Assembly: GCF_052857255.1 (NCBI RefSeq)
Contig: NC_135498.1
Span: 162,493,624 to 162,557,623, forward strand
Length of the DNA: 64,000 nucleotides
Source: Amblyomma americanum
Lineage: Eukaryota > Arthropoda > Arachnida > Ixodida > Ixodidae
Direction: 5' to 3'
Shown here: positions 9,900-21,167 of the stretch, one piece after another
How positions within the stretch are numbered: position 1 is the first letter of the stretch
How the letters are laid out: each line of letters starts with the position of its first letter
Notes under the pieces: generated by a model
The model's database searches: none
The model's input: only the letters and a program-made list of their open reading frames with translations
Told to the model about the DNA's origin: nothing
Position numbers and translations under genes: made by a program

Positions 9900-10790
9900 A
9901 CTGAGTTATACTTGAGACGAATTAGTTTCACATTTTTACGAAAGTACACATTTAATACGATGCCAAGATGTTAAAACCGCATACATATTTTTGCACGTGC
10001 TAGAAACGTTCTCGAAACATGCTTTAAATGACGGATACTTCGAATGAATTAATTTTATATTTACGGAAGTACAATTTTAATCCATTTTCATGATGCTAAA
10101 ACCACATTTATTTTTTTTCACGTGTTTGAAACGTTCTCATAACATGCTTCAAGTTGCGTATGCTTCGAATGCATTATTTCATATTTATGAAAGTGCATTT
10201 TTAATACATTTACAATATGCTAAAACCACATTCCTCTTTTTTCACGTATTTGAAAAGGCTCAGAACATGCTTGAAGTTACGTATATATCGAATGCATTAA
10301 TTTTATACTTACGAAAGTACACACTTAATACATCGACAAGATGATAAACCCGCATTCATATTTTCCGTTATTTGAAACGTGAACGAAACATGCTTTAAGT
10401 GGCGCATACTTAGAATGCATTAATTTCATATTTACGGAAGTATATTTTAATACATTGACAAGGTGGTAAAACCGCGTTCCTATTTTTTTACATATTTAAA
10501 ACGTGCTCATAACATGCTTGAAATTGCGTATACTTCGAATGCATTATTTCATATTTACGAAAGTACAATTTTAATACATCGAGAAGATGATAAAACCGCA
10601 TTCCTATTTTCCCGTATTTCAAACGTACACGAAACATGCTTTATATGCTGTATACTTCAAATAAATTATTTCTATATTTACAAAAGTACAAATTTAATAC
10701 TTAGCCAAGATGCTATAACCGCATTCATATTTTTTCACTTTTTTGAAACGAGCTCGAAGCATGCTTTAAGGGACGTTTTTTTTGGCACAT
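9900..10790. repeat. Tandem repeat, unit about 124 bp, seven copies
   Basis: An anchor of the form gatg(n)taaaaccgc recurs at about 9967, 10092, 10216, 10340, 10462, 10586 and 10709, a regular 122-125-bp step. Each unit also has gaaacatgct, cttcgaatgcatt and atttacgaaagtac. The array lies inside the copy C element. Related but less regular units, about 165 bp apart, occur in the same element at 25850-26110 (A) and 60540-60800 (B). Confidence 0.9.
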
Positions 10791-10936
10791 ATTAAGAATA
10801 CCTTTCGAATACCAATCACAAAATTTCGGGAAACTATTTCCGGCATAATTTTAACGTATTCATGAATACAACATATGTTTAAAATACATTATAAATATCC
10901 CGATATATATTTCAAACGTATTAGTTTTTGCTAAGG

Positions 10937-11640
10937 AAAAACGGCGGAGCGACAGTGTTGCGCATGTGTTTTCTCTTTCACTTTATGCTTATGCACTCAT
11001 CCGTAGTCTTCACATAACGACAGCTTTACAATCAGTGTCCTGAAAGAGGCAGACCTGGGATTGATCATATGCGCACTCTCAGAATATTTCTCCGCAACAA
11101 GGAAGGTTCTTTCCATTTTCCGAATATGTTGTATAGTGGAGACACCACTCTCTAGAACTCAGAGCACGTTACTGCTGTCACAATGCAAGTCTCCTCCAAC
11201 TGTGAAAGCTTGTAAAAGAGGGCGTTGTGCTCCGACTAGATTTAATTGCATTGTTCACAAGACAAACCTTAGGACGCAGTTCACTGCAAGGGTTGTGCCT
11301 TGAGAGTTAACAAAGATGTACGAAAGTATCAATCCTACAAAAGAGATGGAAACATGCGCGAAAGTGAAAAATTGTGAATATATATTTAATCACAAGTTTG
11401 ATGTCAATCGCGAAGGTTTAAATAAATACTGCCTCGTATTGACTCTCTCCAAACCAGATGTTAGATATCCCTGTAAAGTAAGATCCTCCGATCATATCTA
11501 TATTAATTCTCTGCACCGCCTCATGTATGGCCAGCTTGGGGTAATACGTACAGCAGATATGAAGGCAGATTCTCCACTACATACGAGCCGTAGTCAGCTC
11601 ACAACAATTTTTCACGCCTTCAAAATTTTTTGTGTTATCG
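10937..11640 (+). repeat. Repeat block C, part 2 (copy of 19215-19910 and 52750-53470)
   Basis: This part is collinear with A and B. Landmarks are ctgaaagaggcagacctggga, tgttgta(t/c)a(g/c)tggagac and tccgatcatatctatat. Small open frames here are not shared intact by the other copies, so it is treated as non-coding. It ends where the RTE head begins. Confidence 0.8.
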
Positions 11641-12690
11641 TATTGCTGCGATGGCGTAGAGGTAGAGCGTCCGCCTCGCGTGCTAGAGGAACGGGGTTCA
11701 AATCCTGGCTCCACGCAATTCTCCGCTGTTTTTTAAGAAACAAAAATCCGTGTGTCTATGGAATTGCATATCCAGGGCTCGGGTGCGGCCTGATCTCGGT
11801 GACCAGAACTGACAACGCACTCCCTCACGAGAACAGGATTGGGCCACCCTGGTGTAGTACTTGGCCACAACCTTCCATGAACAAACCAATTAACCCTCGG
11901 CTCTCAGTCCCCAGCTGCCACGGAGCAACTCACCACGGCGGCGGTCAGATCTGCGACGCAGCGGAGGGTGCAAATAATTTCTAGCTACGGACAGGCCGCC
12001 ATTGGAATCTGAACCTGGCAACGTTTAACGCTAGAACTTTATCTAGTGAGGCTAGCATAGCAGTGCTCTTCAAGGAACTAGCGGGAATTAAATGGGATGT
12101 CAGGGGTTACTCAAGTTAGGACAGGTGAGGCGTACACTGTGCTATCGCGGATTAACGGATAGACGATAACTAGGTGTGGGATTCCTCATTATTCAGGATA
12201 TAACTGGCAACGCAGAGGAGCGGTATAGTATTAACGAGACGGTTGCAGCTATTTTAATTAGGCTCAATAGGAAGTACAAGCTGAAAGTGATACAGGCTTA
12301 CGCGGCTACATCAAGTCATGATGACCAGACCGTTGAAAGCTTCTATGAAGACGTGGAGCCGGCGATGAACAAAGTAAAATCACACTGCACTGTACTAATG
12401 GGCGACTTCAATGCGAAGGTAGGCAAGAAGCATGCTGGCGACCACGCGGTAGGCGACTATGGAATAGGTTCTAGAAATAGCAGGGGAGAGTTATTAGTAG
12501 AAATTGCTGATAGAACTAATTTACGGATCATGAATACCAACTTCCGGAAACGAGAGAACATGAAGTGGACCTGGAAGAGCCCCAATCGTGAAGCTCAAAA
12601 TGAAATCGACTTTATACTATGTGATCAACCTGGCATCGCTGTTGCCAGTTTTGTTTTGCCAGCTATGTGGCGTACTACTCCGCTTTTTCT
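11641..12690 (+). mobile_element. RTE-clade LINE, 5' portion with tRNA-like head
   Basis: A tRNA-like head (11648-11716), a leader of about 300 bp and the endonuclease of an RTE LINE lie in one orientation. The same head is found, inverted, inside the RTE insertion at 54201-55510, so head and LINE body belong to one transcription unit rather than being a chance neighbour. The copy loses its 3' part near 12690, which is unusual for a LINE and points to a later rearrangement. Confidence 0.75.
11648..11716 (+). promoter_or_regulatory. tRNA-like polymerase III promoter (A and B boxes) at RTE 5' end
   Basis: TGGCGTAGAGG at 11652-11662 fits the A-box consensus and GGTTCAAATCC at 11695-11705 fits the B-box. 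The stretch can be drawn as a rough tRNA cloverleaf (D-arm gtagaggtagagcg, T-arm ggggttcaaatcc). The acceptor stem is poor, so it is a tRNA-derived promoter and not a tRNA gene. Confidence 0.7.
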
Positions 12691-12692
12691 GT
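12012..12692 (+). pseudogene. RTE LINE apurinic-type endonuclease, decayed
   Basis: The translation starts NLATFNARTLSSEASIAVLF and, after frame breaks between 12060 and 12175, runs open from 12176 as GFLIIQDITGN... Typical RTE endonuclease motifs follow: KLKVIQAYAAT, VLMGDFNAKVGKK, GSRNSRGELLVE, NTNFRKRE, KWTWKSPN and EIDFILCDQPGI. The catalytic aspartate of GDFNA is present. The final SDH motif and the whole reverse transcriptase are missing because the copy ends near 12690. In RTE elements this domain nicks DNA for target-primed reverse transcription. The in-frame interruptions and lost 3' half make it non-functional. Confidence 0.82.
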
Positions 12693-12699
12693 AATTTAG

Positions 12700-13160
12700 G
12701 CGATCTTAAGCTTGAGTTTCCTGTTGTGTTTCTGTTTTTTCCCTCTCCTGCTGAGACTGCGCCTAGCATCCCAGAGGCTGAGCAGCCGAGCGTCCACCTC
12801 GAGTGTTTGCGCCGTTCGGTTTATGCTTTTGGTGTACTTGTCTTGCGTATCGCTTAGCATGGTTCCCCCTTGGCTATATGCCACTCTCGGTAAGGAGGTT
12901 GTCGCATGCTTCTCGACACGCATTCCAGTCCGTTATTTTTGCCGCGCCCAACTGATGTCTCAGCCTGTCTAAGGTTACTTGCGCCTTGAGTATGTAGTGG
13001 TCGCTGCCTAAATTCGCCAATAGGTTCTCCCATTGTGTTTGATTCTTCTTACGAATGTGAGGTCGGGGCAGGTGTCGATTCTGACGCTATTTCAAGCCCT
13101 GTTAGGGGTTGATTTGTCGGTGAGAAGGTTGCAGTTGAAGTTATCCGTAACCTCGGCTAG
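12700..13160 (-). pseudogene. LINE endonuclease C-terminal fragment
   Basis: In shifting frames the minus strand reads RIDTCPDLTFVRRI, a stretch resembling WENLLANLGSDHYIL, then QLGAAKITDWNACRE near the left end. This CPDLTF ... LGSDHYIL ... W pattern is the C-terminus of an apurinic-type endonuclease from a LINE with RNase H. Several stops and frameshifts are present. It lies where block C should hold the minus-strand LINE of blocks A and B, so it may be part of that element, but the relationship is not proven. Confidence 0.55.
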
Positions 13161-13164
13161 CGGT

Positions 13165-13600
13165 TTACTCTTAATCTTCTCGAAAATATCTTAAGGAACT
13201 TTATGTGAAGAACCGGTCGTTTTAGAGAACGGTCAGACAGCCTCTAAAATGAATTAAAAATTTTTAAAAGTCGTGCGCGAGATGACAACAAAAGTGCCCT
13301 TAGGGAAAAGTACTACGTATACAATATATGGCGGTATGTTCATAATGTGTTTTAAACAGTTTTGTGTTTATAAATGCACCGAAAACACGCAGAAAATATT
13401 TTCATGAAATTTCATGCTCCCTATTATAAATTTATCTCTTCAATTTGAATAAATAAACATAGATTTTAAAATTTCTCGCAATACCTAACCTAAACCACGT
13501 TTCGAGCGAGTTTCAAATACATAAAAAATGCACATTTGCAAATTTATGTAAATTTTATTTTGTGGATGCACACTACACTGGGTTGCAAGATGGTGAGTGA
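13165..13600 (+). repeat. Repeat block C, part 3 (copy of 25260-25660 and 58890-59280)
   Basis: It shares accggtcgttttagagaacggtc, gtgatgacaacaaaagtgcc and the start of the terminal-inverted-repeat element (CCTTAG at 13298). Only the first 270 bp or so of that element are present, so this is a broken fourth end. Confidence 0.75.
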
Positions 13601-14810
13601 CGATTTAATACTTTAGAAACTATCTGTGTGAAAGCCAGTATCAAGTAGGATCGCCCAACACCTTAATTTCTGTAGAAACTGCGACATAACTTGTGCCATG
13701 TACATTTCATCAATTGTCTTTCAATGCCTGAAAAGCAGTAGCCCCATAATACACACGAATTCAGCAAAAGTAAAGATAACTGCAAATGGCAAAGTAGCCT
13801 CTTTAAAATGATGTTAAGGCGAGCTGCGTCATCTGCCTGCCGTACAAGTCATGCTTTATAATTTTTAAATAAATTTTCTTGCTTCATTGGGCACAAGGTC
13901 TATAAACTATCTCGGTCCCTACATCACTTACATAAAAAACAGGCAATTCCTTCAGTAGTTTATGGTGTCCAATAGCTATGATGTATACAGAAAGGCAAAC
14001 ACTCTATGCAGCACGCAGAATTTAGCAAGTATCACCAATCACGTCCGCGTTGTCACGGTACGCCCCCCATTAACGATCTGGGCTTTGAACTCCGCCCCGT
14101 TTCTTTTCTCAACCTTCTCTAAAGGGTTACCATTTCGTAATTAGCGTTAATACAGGCAAACTTATGCCACCGAGAGAGGCAACCGACAGTATGAATGGAG
14201 CAGAAATGTTGTCAGACTACTTCGGCGAAAATGCACTCTGAACACTCAATCCATGCACGAGAGCGGATCTCTTCGGACGCGTATTTATGTTTTTGCTATT
14301 GCGCTTTTGCTGTCCCATACCTATGCAGATAGCTGCACATTCTCAACTGAGAACACAACATACCGTCGACTTGACGTGTCCATTGCTGAGCGCTACCAAG
14401 AAATTAGCCGCAACAAACGTGCCAGATAGAGAGCGCGACGACCGAATTCACCTCCGTCAGCAAGGCGTTTCCATTCCATTAAATAATGGCAAAGACGCCA
14501 AGGTCCTTACCACCTGTACTATTAGCTAAACACCGTGCAAACATGCTTCTGTTAGGGACAAATACCAGAGACATAGAAACACTTCGCCTACTCCACGGAC
14601 GTTTCTATAAAAGCGTTCGTCTCTTAACGCAATTTCGCGAGTATCGACCGCCATGCCGTCGCACCAAATATGGTCTGATCGTCGCAGGCGCCCACAGAAA
14701 ATGTCCAAATTAAGCCCTATGCAAGCTATTCATAGCCCTATACTTATACCATGTTGCCAGACTTCAGAGCGCGTCCTGAAGTTGAATTTGCTTGAGAATG
14801 TATTTTCTAC
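13600..14810. other. Unassigned AT-rich sequence
   Basis: No coding similarity, RNA gene or repeat copy could be recognised on either strand. Short open frames at 13962-14144 and 14287-14713 have no recognisable motifs. Confidence 0.5.
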
Positions 14811-14814
14811 AGAC

Positions 14815-15010
14815 AAAAAGAAAGTGTGATTGTTATACACTTTGTCCTATCAATAGTCTACAGACGAGAGGAACTTAAGGCGGTTGTAGATATTAGCCTA
14901 TATATAGTTCTAAGATAGTCTATAAACAAAACGAAGTTAAACGTCTCATAGATTTAGGATATACATTCCTGTAAATTGTGTCTATAGACAAAATGAAATT
15001 AAGTCCAAGT
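14815..15010. repeat. Orphan fragment of the 55-60-bp palindrome-bearing array
   Basis: It has the same phrases as the arrays at 17100 and 50690 (gtctatagacaaaa, aacttaaggcggttgtagat). The 10-bp palindrome GTCTATAGAC is at 14980-14989. About three degenerate units are present. Confidence 0.7.
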
Positions 15011-15640
15011 CAAAGTATTCTATATTTTGCAACTGCCAGGTATTACGTAAAAAATACTTGGACCGGTACCCGAGCGGCTAGTGAAATGGTCCTGTAGAAA
15101 AATAAAATAGAATACACCAGAGAGCCGTAATGAGCAAAAGTTAAAAAGAATAAATAAAAGATACTCAAATCGTAATAATGATTGGCTTGGAAGAAAAATG
15201 CGTGTTTGAACTAACATTTAAAATAAACGCAGAACGATAGGGAACAGGAAAGAAATGTTCACAAAGGTCAACAAACCGTTAAAAAAAAAAGGTGGAGGTC
15301 AGGGCCCTTCCTAGTTGTTAGTAAAGAAAAACTGTCTGCACACCTTAAGGTTAGTAGCAAGCATCACAATAATAGGCACTGTATTCTAGACTTTTGCGCC
15401 GGAAGAGTGAACTAATCGTTCCCCGTAAAAATTGCCACAGGCCGGCAAATCAAAAGTTACATTTAATGCATGTCTTGTGTTACGGTACGGTAATGAGAAA
15501 AATATAACTGGTAGAGGCGTATTAGTATTACAATATTATTTATCAATACGCATAATTTGTAATTAAGCATGGATTCAAATAATAATATGCGATGATCACT
15601 GTATAGACAACTGCTGCTATTGTTTGAAGACGCATGGCCA
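15010..15640. other. Unassigned sequence
   Basis: Nothing recognisable apart from A-rich stretches (15280-15300). It precedes the CR1 remnant of block A and is not seen near block B, whose left side was removed by the gypsy element. Confidence 0.45.
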
Positions 15641-17080
15641 ATTACCTGCAATGCTCTCTACTGTTGTCTCTGTATGGGAACCAAACACGTTCTGTATGTT
15701 TGGCCCCACAATTCGCAGGAGTAGGTGTGGTGACAGTGAAACAACGAAAAGTGCAAGGAACAAAGTACGTTGTACGGGAAATACTGCTTTGCCTGAATAA
15801 GTGCGTAGCAGCTGAAAGCTATATTTCTGCACACCTTTTGCATGTGTTCTTGCCATAGCAGGTGTTGGTCAAAGATGACGCCGAGGTATTTGTGAGAAGA
15901 CACCTGCTGAATCCTACGGTTGTTTAATATGTGAATGGTACCATTGTCCATGTTTCTTCTCATAGAGTGGAATACTACATATTTAGTCTTATCTACATTT
16001 ATTGTAAATTTATTTGAAGAAAACCATGAGGAAATATTAGACAATTCAGATCTTATCCTGCTTTGCAGTACAGAATGCGCTCCAGCTGAGAACAAAAGAT
16101 CAATGTCATCCGCGTACATTAGAACCTTTGAAAATCGAACGGCTTGCGGAAGGCCACTCACGAAAATAGAAAACAAAAACGGACCCAATAGAGACCCTTG
16201 CGGAACCCCGCATGTGGTGGGTAGGAATGCGGAATGTGTGTTCTTTTCTGTCGGAGAAGTAACTAGCGAGGAGCTGGAGAGAATTATCATTAAATCCACA
16301 TGCTTTTAGTTTTGTCAGCAACTCGGAGTGACAGACGCATTCAAACGCCTTTTTTTCATGCCGAGGAATGCTACTAAGGCCAGCTGGTTCTTGTGAAGAG
16401 TAGTCTTGACCTGCTGCGAAAGTGTTACAATGGCAGTAGTTGTTGGTTTAGCTGAAACAAAGCCTTGCTGTTCTGCACAAATTACGGTATTATCAAGCAG
16501 AAACTTACTAAATTGTAGCGCTGTTAGTTTTTCGAAAAGCAAAATTATTACACTAAGCACCGATATGGGTCTTCAATGATTGGAGTCATTAGGATCATCA
16601 GTCTTGTAGACTGGCATAAGTTTCACTATATTCAAGGTTGTTGGATATTTGCAACTAATTATCGCGTGGTCAATTATGTTTCATGAGGGGACGCATAGAT
16701 TCTCATCACTGTCTTTTAACACCTTCGCTAGTATTGCATAACAACCGCTAGCTTTGTTTTCTTGCAGAGCTTTAGTTATTTTCCTCACTTCCTATTCAGT
16801 TATCTCCCGAAAAGCAAAGGCATTATGCTTCGCTGTAGGTGGGCTCAAACCAGGTGTTGCTGACGAGAGTGCCTTAACCAAGTTCCTTCCGCAATCAACA
16901 AAATGGGTATTGAAAGTATTAGGACCTCCTCTGTGATTCCATCAGGAACAATGATATTTTTTTACTCCAGCAATATCTCTTACGATGCCCCACATCTTTT
17001 TGGAATTCCCTTGGTGCCTTGTAATTAACTTGCCATATTAATCTATCTTTGATTTCCTCATCACTGCGACAAAATTATTT
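15640..17080 (-). pseudogene. CR1-like LINE reverse transcriptase remnant, block A copy
   Basis: Read on the minus strand from about 17080 down, frames give a fingers region ending LLFEKLTALQFSKFLLDN, EQQGFVSAKPTT, FNDNSLQLLASYFSDR, then CGVPQGSLLGPFLFSIFVSGLP, YADDIDLLFS (bases 16105-16116), WFSSNKFTINVDKTKYVVFH and HKYLGVIFDQHLLW. These are motifs A to E of a CR1/jockey-type reverse transcriptase, which makes LINE cDNA at the target site. The YADD box is intact but frameshifts and stops break the frame near 16300 and 16560. No endonuclease lies upstream: the tandem array at 17100 takes its place. The homologous copy is at 49513-50690. Confidence 0.85.
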
Positions 17081-17099
17081 CGGTAGCACCGAAACTGTT

Positions 17100-17610
17100 C
17101 GCGGTAGTAATTATTAGCCTGATTGTTTTAGACTTTAGAGATAGTTTATTGACCGTCTAAAGGCACGACGAAATTAAGCCTGTTATTAGCTTAGACCAAA
17201 AGTAAAGTAAGGCTGTTATTGACTTTAGTCTATTGACCATCAGCAGCCTATATACAGTCTGCAGACTGTAAACAAAAGAAAATTATGGCTCTTATGGAGT
17301 TTATAGATAGTCTATATACCGTGGTGAGCAAAAGGAATTTAAGTCGATTACAGACATCAGTCTACAGACAGCCTACAGACAAAAAATTAAGGCCGTTATA
17401 GACACCAGTGTATAGACAGTCTATAGACTTTTTATACACAACCATAAATGAAGGCGGTTATAAAGTTTAGTCTGTAAATAGTTTATAGTCTATTTGTAGA
17501 CAAAAGGAAATTGAGGCGTTTATTGACTTTAGTGTATACATACAGTATAGACTGTCTATACACAAAAGCAATAGTCAAAAGGTTGGCTCTAGAAGGTCTA
17601 TACACCAACA
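17100..17610. repeat. Degenerate tandem array with GTCTATAGAC palindromes, block A
   Basis: A phrase like gacaaaaggaaattaaggccgttatagac recurs with steps of roughly 50-75 bp (anchors near 17211, 17286, 17342, 17391, 17451 and 17512). Units contain the self-complementary GTCTATAGAC (17419-17428) and variants. The copy in block B is at 50690-51170. Confidence 0.85.
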
Positions 17611-17639
17611 TATTAAGGGTTTAGTTGATGATCCTTGAC

Positions 17640-18900
17640 TAACAAATAGAAACTACATCATCTCAAAAGCCGCAGCTATGCTAAACAATGCAACAAATGG
17701 TAATAATTCAGCGATACAATAATTCAGCAATATGTTTTTCATACATTTATTCTCTGAGGTCATGTCGGATGTTCAAGACAATAGGTAATTATTATTTCAA
17801 CTTCCTAGGTAACTCTTCATTTTGAAGAAATTATCGAGAAAACCTCTCCAACGCTGTCTTCGATGTACGAAAGGTCACGTATCAAAAGCGCGACATTTCA
17901 AATAAACGTCTGTTGAATGACTCGAAGCGAGAAAAATGTATTGTTTCGTACAGTTGAAACTGCGATTTCAGCAACCCACTTTAAGTTCTGTATTTATCGG
18001 GCAAAGAATGACATCAGCATGCTGCTTGGCCTGCAAGTTTCTCGTAGTCTCTGACTGATGGTGTTTTGCAATTGCCCTGAACTTTAAGGCTTTCTGTCTC
18101 TGGACATGTATTGTCCAAGTAGCACCGCTTCTCAAATGTTTTCTAGCGCGGACAAGACCGCTCCATTTTCATTTTATTTTTTAGGTGCCTTTGTTCAATT
18201 CAAGCCTACAAAAAATAACAAACCTACTCTTTTCTCTTCCTACTTTTAGACAAAATAATAGACAAAAGAAATGTATTGCTTACAAGTCCATGGAAATGGC
18301 CCCTCCATGCGCCGCAGTTTTTAGGCCTACCTATATAGTATGGCCCCTGCTGGCCTAATTCCAATAGTGCCCATTATCCCGTCCCTCTAAGACACATTTT
18401 GATCAGCCAGTTATTAACAAGGTAGGTTAGATTTGAAGCATACTAGACCAATGCTACCTATTAGTGAACTTGTTTATCATGTTGCTAGGACAAGCACCCT
18501 GATGTCAATTCATATACCAGGCGTTACACAAAAGGCTATAAGTAATTTTCAAACATAAGTTGTTGGGACAAAGGTATGGATTTTGCCGTCTAGTATTTCC
18601 GGTCTTGGTAGAAATCGGAAACTTAGTGAATCCTCTTAAGCATTAAGCAAGTAACTCATTTCTGATCATTAACATTTAACTATTTGAATTAGGCACCAAG
18701 ATGCAATTAGAGATCTGTAGCCGCTCGTTAATAATAGCAATATCAGTCTTTAAACTTTCGATAAAGTGATTATCCTCCTTGCGGTGACTCGAAAAAATTT
18801 GCCTACACCATGCCACATTACTTTCGCTTTCGAAAGCATGCAGGCAAAGCAACACCTCCAGTGCTCGTAACTAGTCAAAGAAGCCAAATGTTGAGAGCCA
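17640..18900. other. Shared anonymous sequence of block A with decayed minus-strand coding relic
   Basis: It matches 51180-52440. At about 18040-18400 the minus strand is the broken counterpart of the open frame at 51572-51943 (shared peptide YIGRPKNCGAWRG). Nothing else is recognisable. Confidence 0.55.
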
Positions 18901-19990
18901 CAGCGCCAACGGTAATCACGTTTTCTAAATTGTAAAAACTGATATGGCTTTTACTAACAACCTTCTACAAATCTCTAATTTCAACTAGGTGCCTAATTGT
19001 AATAGTAAAAAACTAGTTATTAATAAAATGTTTAACCAGCTCGCTACTTCAAACGAATCACCGGTTTTCTGCTGTCCGCCAACTACAAGTCGCCTATCAC
19101 TGAGTGCGTTAACTTAAATAGAGCATATTTTTTCTGGTTATCTTCATAACCGCAATATACTTGCCACTCAAGTGTACTGTTTCAAAATTTTCTGATAAAT
19201 AACCTTACTACATGCGAAAACGGCACTGGAACCGTGCTGCACGCATGTTTTTTCATCTTCTTTTTGTGTTTATGCACTCATACGTAGTCTTCACTTAATG
19301 ACAGCCTTATCATGAGTGCCCTGAAAGAGGCAGACCTGGGATTGATCATATGCGCGTTGTCAGAATATTTATCTACAATAGGAAAAGTTCTTTTCATTTT
19401 CCGAATATGTTGTACACTGGAGACACCAATCTCGAGAAGTCAGAACACGTTACAGGTATGACATTGTAAGTCTCCTTCAACTGTGAAAGCTTTCAAAAGA
19501 GGACGCTGTGCTCCAAAAATATTTAACTGCATTGTTCATAACACAAAGCTCAGGACGCAGTTGACTGCAAGGTGTATGCATTGAGGTTAAAAAGGATGTA
19601 CGAGAGTACTACAAAGATAGAAAACAAGCGCGAACGTGAAAAATTGTTAATCTAGTTTTAAACACAAGTTTGAGGTCGATCGCAAATGTTTAAAAATACC
19701 GCCTCGCATTGACTCACACTAAACTAGGTGTTAGATATCTCTGTAAAATGTGTTCCTCCGATCATATCTATATGATTTCACTGCAGCGCCTCATCTATGG
19801 CCAGCCTGAGGTGATACGTACAACCCACATGAAGGCAGATTCTCCACTACAAACGAGCCGTAGTCAGCTCACAACCATTTTTCATGCCTTCCAAATCTTT
19901 ATTATCATTTACATCGCAGCAAAGGATATCACTGTCTATCTGACATTACTTTCAGTCACTCCAGTCCCAAGACTTTCAAGAAAATTGCTC
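18900..19990 (+). repeat. Dispersed unit present in blocks A, B and C
   Basis: Three copies exist: here, 52445-53545, and split in C at 3260-3566 plus 10937-11640. No conserved reading frame survives in all three. Confidence 0.8.
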
Positions 19991-20364
19991 TGAACCTCCT
20001 GAGGAGTTAAAACTCCCGCCTCTCTGTGCCGTGATGTTTGCGAAATTTGACAAAAGGGTTTTTTGGGCTTCGTTGGGAACAGACGGAAGAACTCTGCACT
20101 GTTGATCGAAAAATGTAGTTGGTGACGCCCGCACCTTTGATTTCTTAGAGCCTTAGCTCTACCTGTCGCGTTTCGAGCCTCCGAGTTATACTTATTCCGC
20201 GCATAGAATACAAGATGACGCCCCCATAGCAGCAAAATTGTGTCAGAGCGTTAAGCTCTACTTCTCGCGTTTCGGGTCTCAGCGTTGTGCTTTATAGCAC
20301 AAATCGCAATCGAGTGGTGCCATGGTAACCGAAATGGTTACATAATGGACTAAAACCGTTTTTT

Positions 20365-20575
20365 CTTGTAGTGGTTTTACGTCCCAAAGCCACTCAGGCT
20401 ATGAGGGACGCCGTAGTGAACGGCTGCGGAAATTTCGTCCAACTAGGTTTTTTTTAACGTGCACTGACCACGCACAGTACACCGGCCTCTTGAATTTCGC
20501 CTCTATCGAAATGCGACCACTACGGACGCCATCGAGCCCGCGTCTTCAGCGGAAATGGAATAAAACTGTAACAGG
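20365..20575 (-). mobile_element. Old tRNA-derived SINE, block A
   Basis: The reverse complement has a degraded head (gggctcgatgg) followed by the core cgaaattcaagaggccggtg, gcacgttaaaa, ccgttcactacggcgtccctcatagcctg and ctttgggacgtaaaacc. This core is shared with the SINEs at 23321 and 31686 (minus) and is typical of tick SINEs as I recall them. The SINE is also in block B (53905-54115), so it predates the duplication. Confidence 0.75.
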
Positions 20576-21167
20576 TGATACCGTGATGCCCGCGCACCAC
20601 AACTGTAAACTAATTGGTTGGGTAAAACGGTCATTGTTAGCGCTGAACCCTGGTGGGCGCTATACAAGATGGCTTCAAGCCGGTGCGTCTCGGCAAACTA
20701 GTGAGCCCACTCTGTGGCCCGAACTTGCGTCAAGAGGCCTGAGCCGGCAAGTATAGCCTCCCGCCGCTTTAGAGAAGGGAGTGGTAGTAGGCCCTCGGGT
20801 GGCGGCGCTTTTTGGCAGCTCCGTAGTATGTGGTCTTTGCGCGTCGGACTGTGTTGGGTTGGATAAATCAGTGCTAGTCTCGACGGGCTGAAGAAGGTTC
20901 ACGTACGGAGCCGGCGCCACGTTACATCCTGGCTTTTGTCGAGCTTTTTTCTTGTGGCGGATAGATCCTCCTTTCGAGTTTAAACTGATTATTGTAGTCG
21001 TGAAACGATACGAATGCATCTCTCGATAAATTTCGGGACCTAGCCCGGTTCACTGCTCGACTGACATATCCTCGAGCTATACTGTGAGGCAACTCGTTTC
21101 CCCTGTCCCCCGAGTGTGCTGGCCCCCATATTGGTTGCACCATTCTCTGGTTACAGTCTTGATGTCT

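Larger units (their letters stand above)
3567..10936 (-). mobile_element. Non-autonomous terminal-inverted-repeat element, copy C, split by PLE2
   Basis: Without PLE2 this is about 2.46 kb and is the reverse complement of 25382-27031 and of 59014-61735. It interrupts block C: the empty site in block B (near 52745) reads ctacatgcgaaaacggc, while here the left flank ends gcgaa and the right flank begins aaaaacggc. The ends read outward as ctag(a)gg and gctaagg, so the terminal repeat is short and imperfect (CCTTAG type). No transposase is visible. The interior carries a TATA-like box, a tRNA-like hairpin and tandem repeats. The superfamily is unknown, and the target duplication is too A-rich to size. 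Confidence 0.6.

Noticed and set aside
11648..11716. Possible functional tRNA gene
   Set aside because: The acceptor stem does not pair well and the same sequence is part of an RTE insertion elsewhere. Treated as a tRNA-derived promoter.
10937..11984. Possible gene from the 222-residue frame at 11316-11984
   Set aside because: It runs across the junction of repeat block C and the RTE tRNA-like head, so it cannot be one gene.
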